From: Lachnospiraceae bacterium
Lineage (GTDB): Bacteria > Bacillota > Clostridia > Lachnospirales > Lachnospiraceae
Assembly: GCA_902363835.1 (NCBI GenBank)
Contig: CABJBM010000003.1
Location: forward strand, 124,001 to 188,000
Direction: 5' to 3'
DNA: 64,000 nucleotides
The translations under genes were made by a program, and so were the position numbers. Positions 50,322-58,529 of this stretch are shown in pieces. The notes below the pieces were generated by a model that worked only from the letters and a program-made list of their open reading frames with translations, was not told where the DNA came from and made no database searches. How positions within the stretch are numbered: the first letter of the stretch is position 1; each line of letters begins with the position of its first letter.

Positions 50322-51497
50322 TTAGCTTATCATAGGCAACGTCATTGCCTTAGCAGCTTCTTCATCCAATACATGAATATAAGAATTATATGTTGTTGTG
50401 GTATTGCTATGCCCCATTAATTTACTTACTACAGATATTTCTACGCCCTTTCGAATTAGCTCTGAACCAAATGTATGTCTTAGTAAGTGCACCCAAATAT
50501 GTGGAAGCTCAGTTCCTGCAATAATCGTATCTAACGCTCTCTGTATACTCCTAGCTAACGTATATCCACCGGTTTCGCTACAGCAAACAATATCAGATAC
50601 AATATCTTTTTTCTTATTACTCTCGTTTATTTCTGATAAAATAAATTTAATTTCATCATTCATAGGAATAATTCTATTAGATTTTCGGGTCTTTGTACTT
50701 TTAATGAAAGACTGTCTTGTATTGGAACTTTCACTTTTTACATTATATTGCATCGATTTGTTTATTTTAATTATATTGTTTACAAAATCGATATCGTTCC
50801 ACTCTAATGCAACGGCTTCACCAATTCGCATACCAGTATTTAGGATTAAAAGAAGTGTAAGCCCATATCTGTATTTATAAGAATCATTACTGTTATTTTT
50901 CTTCAAACAAAGTTCCTTGAATATGGTGATCTGATCTGGTGTTAGTGCAAACGTCTCTTTTCTTTTCACATTGCAGAAAGTTTCTTTTGGAATTACTACG
51001 CCTTGCATTGGATTAAAATTTATATCCTTATTTTTTATTGCGTAACTATACACTCCTGAAACGAATGCGAAAATATTTTTAATTGTTCCGTAGCTATATT
51101 GTTTATCTGAAGAGGTTGCAAGTGAATTAAAGAAATCCTGTAGCTCATCTGCTTTCAGTGACCCAAACTGTTTGTTACGAATTTTAGATTCTCCAATTTG
51201 CTTATTCACAATAATATCAAGTCTATTATACGTCGATAACTCAATTGTTTTACTTTTCTTCTTGATATAATTTAAGCAATAATCATAAAAATTCGCTGTT
51301 TTTGGATTTATTAGCCCATCATCATATTCTCTAATTATTGACTTTAGTTTTCTTTTACACTCTGCTTCACTTTTACCATATACATATTTCGTCAATCCAT
51401 TTAAAGTGACTCTTCCCTCGTGTCTACCGTCTGAACGTTTTCTAACACTTCCTTCGTGCCATGAATTACGTTTATTCTGTTTTTGTGTAACACTCAT
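50322..51497 (-). CDS. int: Tyrosine site-specific integrase
   Basis: 391 residues. An N-terminal arm-binding region (AP2-like, GSVRKRSDGRHEGRVTL) and a SAM-like core domain (about 80-165) precede the catalytic domain. Catalytic residues are the Arg in NTGMRIGEA, the His-x-x-Arg in HLLRHTFGSEL, and the C-terminal Tyr in NTTTTYNSYIHV. I start at 51497, with AGGAGGG about 9 nt upstream, within an inverted repeat. Integrates the element next to the rhamnose operon. Confidence 0.93.
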   Translation of the reverse strand: MSVTQKQNKRNSWHEGSVRKRSDGRHEGRVTLNGLTKYVYGKSEAECKRKLKSIIREYDDGLINPKTANFYDYCLNYIKKKSKTIELSTYNRLDIIVNKQIGESKIRNKQFGSLKADELQDFFNSLATSSDKQYSYGTIKNIFAFVSGVYSYAIKNKDINFNPMQGVVIPKETFCNVKRKETFALTPDQITIFKELCLKKNNSNDSYKYRYGLTLLLILNTGMRIGEAVALEWNDIDFVNNIIKINKSMQYNVKSESSNTRQSFIKSTKTRKSNRIIPMNDEIKFILSEINESNKKKDIVSDIVCCSETGGYTLARSIQRALDTIIAGTELPHIWVHLLRHTFGSELIRKGVEISVVSKLMGHSNTTTTYNSYIHVLDEEAAKAMTLPMIS

Positions 51498-51563
51498 AAC
51501 TATAGTCCCTCCTAAAAAGAGTGTTACAATCAAGACTAATTAAGCCCTTCAATTATAACACTC
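51486..51563. promoter_or_regulatory. TAACACTC boxes around the integrase start
   Basis: TGTAACACTC (51486-51495) and GAGTGTTACA (51519-51528) form a 10-bp inverted repeat that encloses the integrase ribosome binding site and start codon. A third half-site, TAACACTC, is at 51556-51563. This could be an RNA hairpin sequestering the site, a repressor operator, or excisionase/integrase binding sites. Confidence 0.5.
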
Positions 51564-51576
51564 ACGAATATTTATA

Positions 51577-51795
51577 TCAATATTTTATTTCTTTTCCAAT
51601 ATTTTCATTGATCCAATCGTTTAATCTTTCTTCAGTTGTTATGTAATCTTTCCCAACTTTTGCAACAGGAAGTATATTTGATATAAGCAATTCATTTAAT
51701 TTGGTTTTTCCAAATGGAAGTATCTCAAGCAAGTCCTTTTTTGTAAGAATTTTTATTATTTTCATCTCCTTTATCAATAGCAATACTGATGCCAT
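51577..51795 (-). CDS. Excisionase-like small HTH protein
   Basis: Up to 72 residues. The core TKKDLLEILPFGKTKLNELLISNILPVAKVGKDYITTEE is a MerR/excisionase-type winged HTH. The ATG at 51795 has no clear ribosome binding site and overlaps the hydrolase gene. AAGGAG lies further in, so an internal ATA or ATT start giving about 60 residues is likely. Next to the integrase it probably controls excision. Confidence 0.65.
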   Translation of the reverse strand: MASVLLLIKEMKIIKILTKKDLLEILPFGKTKLNELLISNILPVAKVGKDYITTEERLNDWINENIGKEIKY

Positions 51796-52442
51796 TTTGT
51801 CTTCAAATACACGCCACTCCCCTGTTTACCCTTAGATTGAAAAACAACGTACCCAGGAAGCACACTTCCGTTCTCAAGCAGCCATTTCGCATTTGACCAA
51901 TTACTTTTCGTTGGTTCACGATAATAATTTCCATCAGCCACACTAGAATATTGCTTCTTCTGGAATACGACTCCCTTAATCGTGCTTGGGAAACCAGCTT
52001 TAGCAACACGATTCAAAACAACAGACCCCACATATTTTTGCTCGGCATCGTCACAGAATTGTGCTTCACCAGCTAATACATGTGCCATTATGTATAAATC
52101 CTCAGTGGTGTATTTTACTTCATCATCGTTTAAAAACTCTGATTTTATATATGCATAACCGTCTTCAGTGGTTATCATACTCCAACCACCGATATCCAGT
52201 ACTACTTCAAATGTCGTGTTTAATAGTGTGCGTCCTAAGATTTTAGAACTTGTATTCGGCTCTTCTCTAATGTTTACTCCTGCTTGATTAGCAAATTTCA
52301 ATGAAAAATCTATAGCATATGGTAATTCTGATTCAAACTGTGCCGTTGTTACGGTTTCTTCTATATTATTCGCCCATGTTGCCATGGGCATCGTAAAGGC
52401 GAGACATAGTGCTGCCGTGCCCACTGTTATTAATTTTCTCAT
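51774..52442 (-). CDS. Secreted cell-wall hydrolase (SH3-like plus Hydrolase_2/SleB domain)
   Basis: 222 residues. A signal peptide (about 1-24, ending ATWA) is followed by a bacterial SH3 domain (about 47-105, GVNIREEPNTSSKILG) and a SleB-like catalytic domain with Glu in AHVLAGEAQF. Cuts peptidoglycan outside the cytoplasm, as a lysin or entry factor. GGAGG lies 6 nt upstream. Ends inside the excisionase-like gene. Confidence 0.85.
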   Translation of the reverse strand: MRKLITVGTAALCLAFTMPMATWANNIEETVTTAQFESELPYAIDFSLKFANQAGVNIREEPNTSSKILGRTLLNTTFEVVLDIGGWSMITTEDGYAYIKSEFLNDDEVKYTTEDLYIMAHVLAGEAQFCDDAEQKYVGSVVLNRVAKAGFPSTIKGVVFQKKQYSSVADGNYYREPTKSNWSNAKWLLENGSVLPGYVVFQSKGKQGSGVYLKTKWHQYCY

Positions 52443-52467
52443 TACAATCCTCCAAATTATTGATTTG

Positions 52468-52485
52468 AAGGATACCGGTATCCTT
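52468..52485. other. Perfect 18-nt palindrome upstream of the hydrolase
   Basis: AAGGATACCGGTATCCTT, 25 nt before the hydrolase start. Could be an operator for a dimeric repressor or a short RNA hairpin. No T run follows. Confidence 0.45.
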
Positions 52486-52549
52486 GCCTATCTATGTAAA
52501 CTGTGCCTGCGCAAACACAGAGTTTTCATTAAAACCAATGTACTACAAT

Positions 52550-52651
52550 CTATTCATCTTCAGTATCCCAATTTCTAGAACTAGCTACACACAAAGACGT
52601 TAAGATAAGCCCCAGAAATGCACCGACAAATAGTCCTGCTATAAACCACAT
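52550..52651 (-). CDS. DUF3789-like single-helix small membrane protein
   Basis: 33 residues. Begins MWFIAGLFVGAFLGLILTSL, a single membrane helix as in the DUF3789 proteins of mobile elements, followed by a short polar tail. AAGGAG lies 8 nt upstream. Lies between nrdG and the hydrolase. Function unknown. Confidence 0.65.
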   Translation of the reverse strand: MWFIAGLFVGAFLGLILTSLCVASSRNWDTEDE

Positions 52652-52671
52652 AATGCCACTCCTTTCGTTAA

Positions 52672-53157
52672 CTACTTATTCCAGAACAAATATGTTTTAT
52701 CATCAAATGCAAACTGTCGCTCTTTATTAGTTTTAATTTGATAAAATCTTTGGTTCGTGTCTTTACTGTTAAGACCACCAAGCTCACTAACATATTCTCC
52801 AACTTTCAGATAATCAAGTAAGCTGAGTAAATCATCAAAAATTGATATGTCATTAGAACCACTATAAACACATGTCTTGAACCCTAATGATTTACACTTT
52901 ATAAGCAATAGCTTAAGTTCAGCTAAATTTTGGTCACCGCCCATAAAGCAAACACAAGTGACCAATCCTTTATATTGCATAAGTATTTGTTCAATCTCTT
53001 CCGATATATATTCTCCTGTATATTCCCATAAATACTGACTGTGGCAACCCCTACATTTATAGGGGCAACCACTAATGTTAAATATTAACGATGTCTCATT
53101 TGGAACTTCTTGAAATGTCACAGCGTATCCAGTATATTTAAGAGGTAATGTTTCCAT
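52672..53157 (-). CDS. nrdG: Anaerobic ribonucleotide reductase activating protein
   Basis: 161 residues. The radical-SAM cysteine motif is CPYKCRGC near residue 31, with MGGDQNL downstream. Generates the glycyl radical on NrdD. Overlaps the end of nrdD by 20 nt, so the two are coupled. Confidence 0.93.
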   Translation of the reverse strand: METLPLKYTGYAVTFQEVPNETSLIFNISGCPYKCRGCHSQYLWEYTGEYISEEIEQILMQYKGLVTCVCFMGGDQNLAELKLLLIKCKSLGFKTCVYSGSNDISIFDDLLSLLDYLKVGEYVSELGGLNSKDTNQRFYQIKTNKERQFAFDDKTYLFWNK

Positions 53158-54985
53158 AGAATCTCTTCCCTGCTTCCTTAATTCTTTCTGACGAGAATTT
53201 TGAAACTCGTTTTAAATATCCTATAATTCTTGTTATCCAGTCGACATTTTCACTACCGCATTTTTGACACTTTTTCGTATAGTGTTTACTTATATATCCA
53301 CAATCATTGCAGATGGTATTTGGGATATTGAAAGTGAAGTACGAGCAACCTGTTTTAATTGCCACCATTAGTAGATTAGTATACTGATCTTTTGATAGAT
53401 GCTCATCAAGATTGCAATGAAGAGCAGAACCTCCATCTAAATACTTTGTTAGCTTTTTCCCGTGTAAGATAAACTTATCTATGACATTACAGGATTCGTC
53501 CTCAACTTTATAAAAATAGCTGTTATAACAATCTCTGGGGGAGAAATAACCATCTTCCTTATCCCACTTAGCATTCTTCACTCCTAAATTCTCAGCCGGT
53601 ATAAACTCTGTGTTAAACATTAGTTCAGATGTTCTCGCCTTTTTATTTTCTTCATAAATGGGCTTCAAAATCTTTTCGCCGTATTCAAAGTACTTTTCGT
53701 TTGGAGATATCTCAATTCCAAGAAATTCAGCGGACTCCACAAATCCGTTTATACCAATTGTTAAAAATTGCTTTTCTAATGAAATATATCCAGAGTCATA
53801 AACAGGAAGTAGTTTTGCTTCAAAGTTATCTTTTACAATTTCATTGTATGCCGTCAGATAATGGTGCATTTTAACTGTTTGCTCTCTAATCATCTCTGTA
53901 ATATCTTTACCTTCTCTAGTTGCAATCTGGACAAGACGGTTGACGTTCATAGTCATCACACCCTTTGATCCAGTGGCTACACCACCCGCCCCAAGAGTAT
54001 AAGAGAATGTATTGTCTTGAATTTCGTTTCTTAACCGGCAGCATGACGCCAACGAATCCACACTATCACTTGTATACGTAAAGAAAGAATGGCCCTCCGC
54101 ATACATTTCCGCTGTAAAATCCTTGTATTCCTTATCAACATAATCTTTACCATCGTTGAGCAAGTTCATTGTTTCCACCGGAAATGTTAATACCGTTTTA
54201 GTTCTTTCGTGGTTAAACCATTTCATAAATCGCTTCTGCAACCAACTAACACTCTCCCAAGTAGGTTCAGTGCCGTCAGGAAAAACAAAGTTATTGTATA
54301 TACCATCGAAATATTCCGTATCAAACGAAGCAATATTCCAGAAGACACTTTGAAAATTCCTCGCAGCTGCTGGCTGATTTAGTGAATAAACTACTTGTTC
54401 AAAGCTATCGGTGATGACTTTATCGATGGTGCGATGCTTGTTTGATAGATCCACCACTTTAGTAGAATTCTGATAATAGTCATCTCCATATTCCATGCGA
54501 ATAAAGTAATCTAAATATGTGAGATATTCAGGCGTTGACACTGCCCCTGCGAACTGTGAGGCAATAGCAAATACTAAATTGATAAATGCTCCGTTAAAAG
54601 CCTGTAAATTCGTTGGGGCTTCTGACATACCCCCTATTGAACGCAGACCGTGAAACAGAAAAGGATACATTGTAATTGAAACACAGTATGGCATAATACT
54701 TGTTTCATCATTTTTATACATCTCATGGTTGTCCAATTGACGAATATATTCATCTGCCCATAAATCACCATACATCTCTGTTAGCTTATCAATCATTAAA
54801 AGTCGATTAGTACCTATCATATCTTTTTTAGGAAGTTCCCCTGTGCAGGTAGTAACGTTTTTATTCTCTACATTTGCGTTAGAATCAACTTCGCTACCAC
54901 TCGCTGCATTAATCGCTCCTTTATATTTATTAATAAAATTTACATACCGCCTATATTTCTCATATTTCTTTGTTATATTTGTCAA
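53138..54985 (-). CDS. nrdD: Anaerobic (class III) ribonucleoside-triphosphate reductase
   Basis: 615 residues. The active-site region SCCRLRNEIQ with NTFSYTLGAGG, a zinc site CNDCGY...CQKCGS, and a C-terminal glycyl radical motif RIIGYL are all present. Starts at TTG (54985) with GGAGG 7 nt upstream; no ATG fits. It lacks an obvious N-terminal ATP-cone (it starts close to the barrel), so allosteric control may be reduced. Element-borne with nrdG and a redoxin, it supplies dNTPs without oxygen. Confidence 0.93.
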   Translation of the reverse strand: MTNITKKYEKYRRYVNFINKYKGAINAASGSEVDSNANVENKNVTTCTGELPKKDMIGTNRLLMIDKLTEMYGDLWADEYIRQLDNHEMYKNDETSIMPYCVSITMYPFLFHGLRSIGGMSEAPTNLQAFNGAFINLVFAIASQFAGAVSTPEYLTYLDYFIRMEYGDDYYQNSTKVVDLSNKHRTIDKVITDSFEQVVYSLNQPAAARNFQSVFWNIASFDTEYFDGIYNNFVFPDGTEPTWESVSWLQKRFMKWFNHERTKTVLTFPVETMNLLNDGKDYVDKEYKDFTAEMYAEGHSFFTYTSDSVDSLASCCRLRNEIQDNTFSYTLGAGGVATGSKGVMTMNVNRLVQIATREGKDITEMIREQTVKMHHYLTAYNEIVKDNFEAKLLPVYDSGYISLEKQFLTIGINGFVESAEFLGIEISPNEKYFEYGEKILKPIYEENKKARTSELMFNTEFIPAENLGVKNAKWDKEDGYFSPRDCYNSYFYKVEDESCNVIDKFILHGKKLTKYLDGGSALHCNLDEHLSKDQYTNLLMVAIKTGCSYFTFNIPNTICNDCGYISKHYTKKCQKCGSENVDWITRIIGYLKRVSKFSSERIKEAGKRFYGNITS

Positions 54986-55002
54986 ATCAAGTCCTCCAGT
55001 CT

Positions 55003-55206
55003 TTATAATGTCTTAATCCAATTTATTGCTTCTTTTGCGTTCATGATTTTTTCATCTACTTCTAGCATCGGAGCACTTTTAAAGCCTTTGGTAGACATAA
55101 TATTCAAATCATCGATAATTTCAAATTCAACACCCTTTTGCAACAGTGTAAGTTTTACCATATTGCAGACAGGACAATGTTCCGTTGTATAAAGTGTAAT
55201 TTGCAA
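55003..55206 (-). CDS. NrdH/glutaredoxin-like redoxin
   Basis: 67 residues. The thioredoxin-fold CPVC active site is at 11-14, and SAPMLEVD carries the cis-proline region. Lies 17 nt upstream of nrdD in the same operon. It probably reduces NrdD, which would make this a redoxin-using rather than formate-using class III enzyme (inference). Confidence 0.85.
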   Translation of the reverse strand: MQITLYTTEHCPVCNMVKLTLLQKGVEFEIIDDLNIMSTKGFKSAPMLEVDEKIMNAKEAINWIKTL

Positions 55207-55230
55207 TTAATATTCACCTCCTTGGTATTT

Positions 55231-55665
55231 TTATCCCAACAGCATTACAAATGCCAACGGGTAATATATGTAATCCAGTACTACATTGAATAAAAAATAC
55301 CATCTGTAGAACGGAAAATCATCTATGTATAGACTTATCGGACTAATGTTTCTTTGTAGTCGCAAAGTTATTACTACTGTACAAATTTGAATAAATGATA
55401 AAAAGTTGATTAATGGTAAATCGAGAGAAATACCTACTATGGCATAAACAAAAATTGTAAAACCAGAATATAGATATGGTGCAACTTTAGCGATCTTCTC
55501 AACGCAAACCATTTTTTCATATGGCAACTCATTAAGAAATTTCTCGTTATTTTTTATGATACCCCTTACCTTTTCATAGTACCGATGTTCACTTAACATA
55601 GAAGGTGTTTCTTTAATCCTAGATATAAGTAGCATCACTATGCAAACTAATAAAACAGATGTCAT
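55231..55665 (-). CDS. Element membrane protein of unknown function
   Basis: 144 residues with an N-terminal helix, then three more hydrophobic segments after residue 65. Not recognised. Its start directly follows the stop of the 53-residue gene upstream, so it belongs to the nucleotide-metabolism operon. Confidence 0.6.
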   Translation of the reverse strand: MTSVLLVCIVMLLISRIKETPSMLSEHRYYEKVRGIIKNNEKFLNELPYEKMVCVEKIAKVAPYLYSGFTIFVYAIVGISLDLPLINFLSFIQICTVVITLRLQRNISPISLYIDDFPFYRWYFLFNVVLDYIYYPLAFVMLLG

Positions 55666-55827
55666 TTAAGTCTCCTCTTCGATTTCTCTTTTTAGCTTCT
55701 TTCTTGCAATTTTCCTAAATAGTCTTTTCGCTTTACCTCTCCAATTTGGTTTATACAATTGGGGGCAATCTAAATCCCACGCTGTCATATTTGATTGACT
55801 TTTGTTTTTAAATTCATCTTTTCTCAT
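55666..55827 (-). CDS. Small basic protein, 53 residues
   Basis: Starts MRKDEFKNKSQ and ends in a lysine/arginine-rich helix (KAKRLFRKIARKKLKREIEEE). GGAG lies about 10 nt upstream. Stop abuts the start of the membrane protein gene and the start lies 5 nt after the previous stop, which supports a real gene. Not recognised. Confidence 0.55.
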   Translation of the reverse strand: MRKDEFKNKSQSNMTAWDLDCPQLYKPNWRGKAKRLFRKIARKKLKREIEEET

Positions 55828-55832
55828 ATGAA

Positions 55833-56297
55833 TTATTCTCCGTAATATTTTTCTATGTACTCCAAAGCATCTAACCTTGCGTCATACCCTGTTTCAATCC
55901 TATTACAACACTCAATAACAAACGGGTGGCATACTTTCTTTAAATCTAATGGTAATGTACCACCACCTATCTCAATCTCATCATCTTCCAGGAATCCGAT
56001 AATTGGTTTTCTTGCTTTCCATGCCCAAGCAATTTCCATAATGCTTCCTACCGATTGCCTTATACTCTGAAGATTCACTAATATTACATCAGCCTTTTCA
56101 ACCTTATTATCACAAAATCTAAGGATTTCATTATCAGACTTATGCAACTGCTCACGGTAATTATAATAACGATTTGGATTCCAAGCTCTAAAACACTCAG
56201 AATTATTCTCAAACCATTCAACACATCGTTCCCTCCACCAGTCTCCATCTTCGAAACTGACCTTTTCAGACGCTCCACATAACCACACTCTTTTCAA
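55833..56297 (-). CDS. Nucleoside 2-deoxyribosyltransferase-like protein
   Basis: 154 residues. ADVILVNLQ, GSIMEIAWAWKARKPIIGF match the Asp/Glu-bearing core of nucleoside deoxyribosyltransferase-like folds. Starts at TTG with AAGGAG 9 nt upstream. May remodel or break down nucleosides, fitting the ribonucleotide reductase genes downstream. Just after the TnpB right end. Confidence 0.8.
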   Translation of the reverse strand: MKRVWLCGASEKVSFEDGDWWRERCVEWFENNSECFRAWNPNRYYNYREQLHKSDNEILRFCDNKVEKADVILVNLQSIRQSVGSIMEIAWAWKARKPIIGFLEDDEIEIGGGTLPLDLKKVCHPFVIECCNRIETGYDARLDALEYIEKYYGE

Positions 56298-56339
56298 TAT
56301 TTTTATCTCCTTAAATTTATTTCACACAACCAAACATGC

Positions 56340-56447
56340 GTGAACTGCCGTGAGTTAGTTTAAATCCACACGGCTTCTTGCTTCGCTGACATCGTAACCT
56401 ACTATCTCCACAAGCGTAAATTCGGATTGTACCAACCCTATTATTTA
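56340..56447 (-). ncRNA. Right end of an IS200/IS605-type element with omega RNA region
   Basis: Downstream of tnpB, minus strand GGTTACGATGTCAGCGAAGC leads into a hairpin GCCGTG/CACGGC (56347-56374) and then AGTTCAC, the form of clostridial IS605-type right ends. The RNA scaffold probably ends at 56340, and the next bases (minus strand GCATGTTTGGTTGTGT) would be the guide. Confidence 0.6.
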
Positions 56448-57560
56448 TTAAGCTACACTTAATAACCTTAATCCCTCGTTTAATATATTCTTTGCAGCAT
56501 TAATATCTCTGTCATGAATAACTCCACAAACGGGGCAAACCCACTCTCTAACAGATAAATCCTTTGTATCTGGATTCTGATATCCACAATTGGAACACAA
56601 TTGACTACTTGGTACAAATTTTCCTATTTTTATATAATCTCGATTATTCCAATCAGCCTTATAGCTCAATTGTCGTGTCAATTCATACCATCCGCAATCC
56701 TGAATTGCTTTTGCAAGACTATGATTCTTTACCATATTAGATACTGCTAAATCTTCGCTTACTATCACTTGGTTTTCGCTGATAAGTTTGTGTGAGATTT
56801 TATGTAGATTATCGATTCTGGTATTGCGAATCTTTTCGTGAATACGTGCTACTTTAATTCTTTGTTTATTTCGATTCTTACTACCTTTTTGTTTATGAGA
56901 AAGTTTACGTTGTTCTTTCGCTAACTTATTCTCATGTTTCTTGGTGGTACGAATATTATCAAACTTTTCTCCGTCAGAGGTGATGAGCAAATCTTTAATG
57001 CCGAGATCTATACCTATCATACGACCAATAGATTCTGTTGGAATATGTTCTGCTTCTATTAATATTGATACGAAATACTTACCAGATGGAACTTGCGAAA
57101 TTGTTGCTGATTTAATCTTACCTGTAAATTCTCTATGTATAGAAGCTTTTACCCATTTTAATTTTGGTAACTTAATTTTGTTATTATCAAAAGAAACTTC
57201 AATATTAGTTCCGGTTATATTGGTCGTATAAGACTTTTTATTATTTCGTTTGCTCTTAAATTTAGGATATCCAGTATGCTCTTTAAAAAGCTTTTGATAT
57301 GCGTTATCTAAATTATATACAGAATTAGTTAATGCAAACTTATCAACTTCTTTAAGCCAAATATATTCCTTTTTAAGAACTTGATTAACATAATTATTAC
57401 AGTCTATTTTACTCAAATATTTCTTTTCAACTTCATATAATTCTTTCCTGTAAGATAAAATTTGATTATAAACAAATCTGCAACATCCAAAAGTTTTCTG
57501 AATCTGTTCTTCTTGTTGTTTATTAGGATAAATTCGATATTTATATGATGTAATATTTAT
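56448..57560 (-). CDS. tnpB: RNA-guided nuclease TnpB (IS200/IS605 family), no tnpA
   Basis: About 370 residues. RuvC residues are intact: Asp in GIDLG, Glu in VSEDLAV, and Asp in HDRDINAA. The zinc ribbon CSNCG...CPVCG is intact too. The N-terminus [20 protein letters not shown] is typical and lies 5' of the first possible TTG (57416), so translation must begin upstream. No ATG, GTG or TTG exists there: only ATA (57560) or ATT (57554), 9-15 nt after AGGAGGAGG. No tnpA is near. Its start lies just 17 nt after a phage gene, leaving no room for a normal left end. Confidence 0.88.
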   Translation of the reverse strand: MNITSYKYRIYPNKQQEEQIQKTFGCCRFVYNQILSYRKELYEVEKKYLSKIDCNNYVNQVLKKEYIWLKEVDKFALTNSVYNLDNAYQKLFKEHTGYPKFKSKRNNKKSYTTNITGTNIEVSFDNNKIKLPKLKWVKASIHREFTGKIKSATISQVPSGKYFVSILIEAEHIPTESIGRMIGIDLGIKDLLITSDGEKFDNIRTTKKHENKLAKEQRKLSHKQKGSKNRNKQRIKVARIHEKIRNTRIDNLHKISHKLISENQVIVSEDLAVSNMVKNHSLAKAIQDCGWYELTRQLSYKADWNNRDYIKIGKFVPSSQLCSNCGYQNPDTKDLSVREWVCPVCGVIHDRDINAAKNILNEGLRLLSVA

Positions 57561-57577
57561 ATTTTGCTACCTCCTCC

Positions 57578-57790
57578 TTAAAATTCCCAGAAATACTGTA
57601 AACTTTTTTCACTTGCATAAGGTATCTTTTCTTTCACGAAATCATGACCAATCGTAGTGTCATAATAGACAGATAATTCACAGCCGTGTTTCTTTTGTTC
57701 AACAACAACCTCGTAGATATGTCCACTAATAAATCCCATAGGATTATCCTTGCCCTTATATGTAGCAAGGCAATTCTGGTCAAATACCAT
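57578..57790 (-). CDS. Phage-type hypothetical protein, 70 residues
   Basis: MVFDQNCLATYKGKDNPMGF; AAGGAGGG before the ATG. A small beta-rich protein (HIYEVVVEQKK, CELSVYYD). Not recognised. Its stop is 17 nt from the tnpB start, so the transposon may have disturbed its 3' end. Confidence 0.55.
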   Translation of the reverse strand: MVFDQNCLATYKGKDNPMGFISGHIYEVVVEQKKHGCELSVYYDTTIGHDFVKEKIPYASEKSLQYFWEF

Positions 57791-57804
57791 ACTTACCCTC
57801 CTTT

Positions 57805-58032
57805 CTAATAACCCCTCAATTCACGAATTTTCAACTTTTCCTCAGTTTCTAAATATCCAATCCATTTTCTAGCATCTTTTGAAAAACCCTTTGCCATACT
57901 CATGGCGCTAATCCTATAACAACTATAGTCAGAAGAATAGTCATATTTATCAAGTATTACATTGACATCTGAGATTAATTTTTCGAGTTTATCTTTATCT
58001 TCTTTCAATACTGGAACTTCTCCGTTAAACAA
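57805..58032 (-). CDS. Hypothetical protein, 75 residues
   Basis: Starts at TTG with GGAGG 6 nt upstream. Helical, charged (KEDKDKLEKLISDVNVILDKY). Not recognised. Between the DUF3310 gene and the previous small gene, same strand. Confidence 0.5.
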   Translation of the reverse strand: MFNGEVPVLKEDKDKLEKLISDVNVILDKYDYSSDYSCYRISAMSMAKGFSKDARKWIGYLETEEKLKIRELRGY

Positions 58033-58109
58033 TGAAATCCTCCTTCATTAAAATATAATTCCCGATGAAAACCATCTTCTATCTCCTTAATCTTGACAGG
58101 CAATTGCTT

Positions 58110-58529
58110 CTAACTGCTCGTGAGTTCTTCAATCTCAAACTCAATATACTGTTTTGCCTTACCTAAATCTTCAATCGTAGACTTCAGCACATCGCCTTTT
58201 AAATCTTTTTTACCGGCTCTGCTTATGTATTTTGCAACGTTACCAAGATTAAAATTTAATCCCCATGCTTTTATAACCTTTCTGGCTTCATATGGATTAT
58301 TTTTCCCTCCATAATGGGACGGGTGGTTTACCTGCTCTTTTTCTGTCAATGTTTTAATAACCTCTTTCATATACTTACCCTCCATGTTGATATTTTTATC
58401 TGGATATTCAGTACATTCGTGACCTATATCTTCTATCAAGAATGGTTTTTTAGTTCCTGTACAAACATACATTTCGGGTTTAGATTTAAAGAATCCCTGT
58501 TTGCAAGCATCACAGTCCACACAATTCAC
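58110..58529 (-). CDS. DUF3310 (SaV-like) protein with Cys-rich N-terminal extension
   Basis: 139 residues. The second half (NHPSHYGGKNNPYEARKVIKAWGL ... YISRAGKKD) is DUF3310, a common phage nucleotide-kinase-like domain. The first 45 residues hold CVDCDAC...C...C and may be a metal-binding part. GTG start with GGAGG 7 nt upstream, next to the stop of the ThyX-like gene. Confidence 0.8.
   Translation of the reverse strand: MNCVDCDACKQGFFKSKPEMYVCTGTKKPFLIEDIGHECTEYPDKNINMEGKYMKEVIKTLTEKEQVNHPSHYGGKNNPYEARKVIKAWGLNFNLGNVAKYISRAGKKDLKGDVLKSTIEDLGKAKQYIEFEIEELTSS

Noticed and set aside
56448..57560. Nuclease-dead TnpB-derived repressor (TldR-type)
   Set aside because: The RuvC Asp, Glu and Asp residues and zinc ribbon are all present, so it looks like an active nuclease.
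58033..58109. A 15-16 residue leader peptide starting MVFIGNYIL
   Set aside because: It has a ribosome binding site but is tiny, shows no attenuation signal, and overlaps the next gene's start; not supportable.
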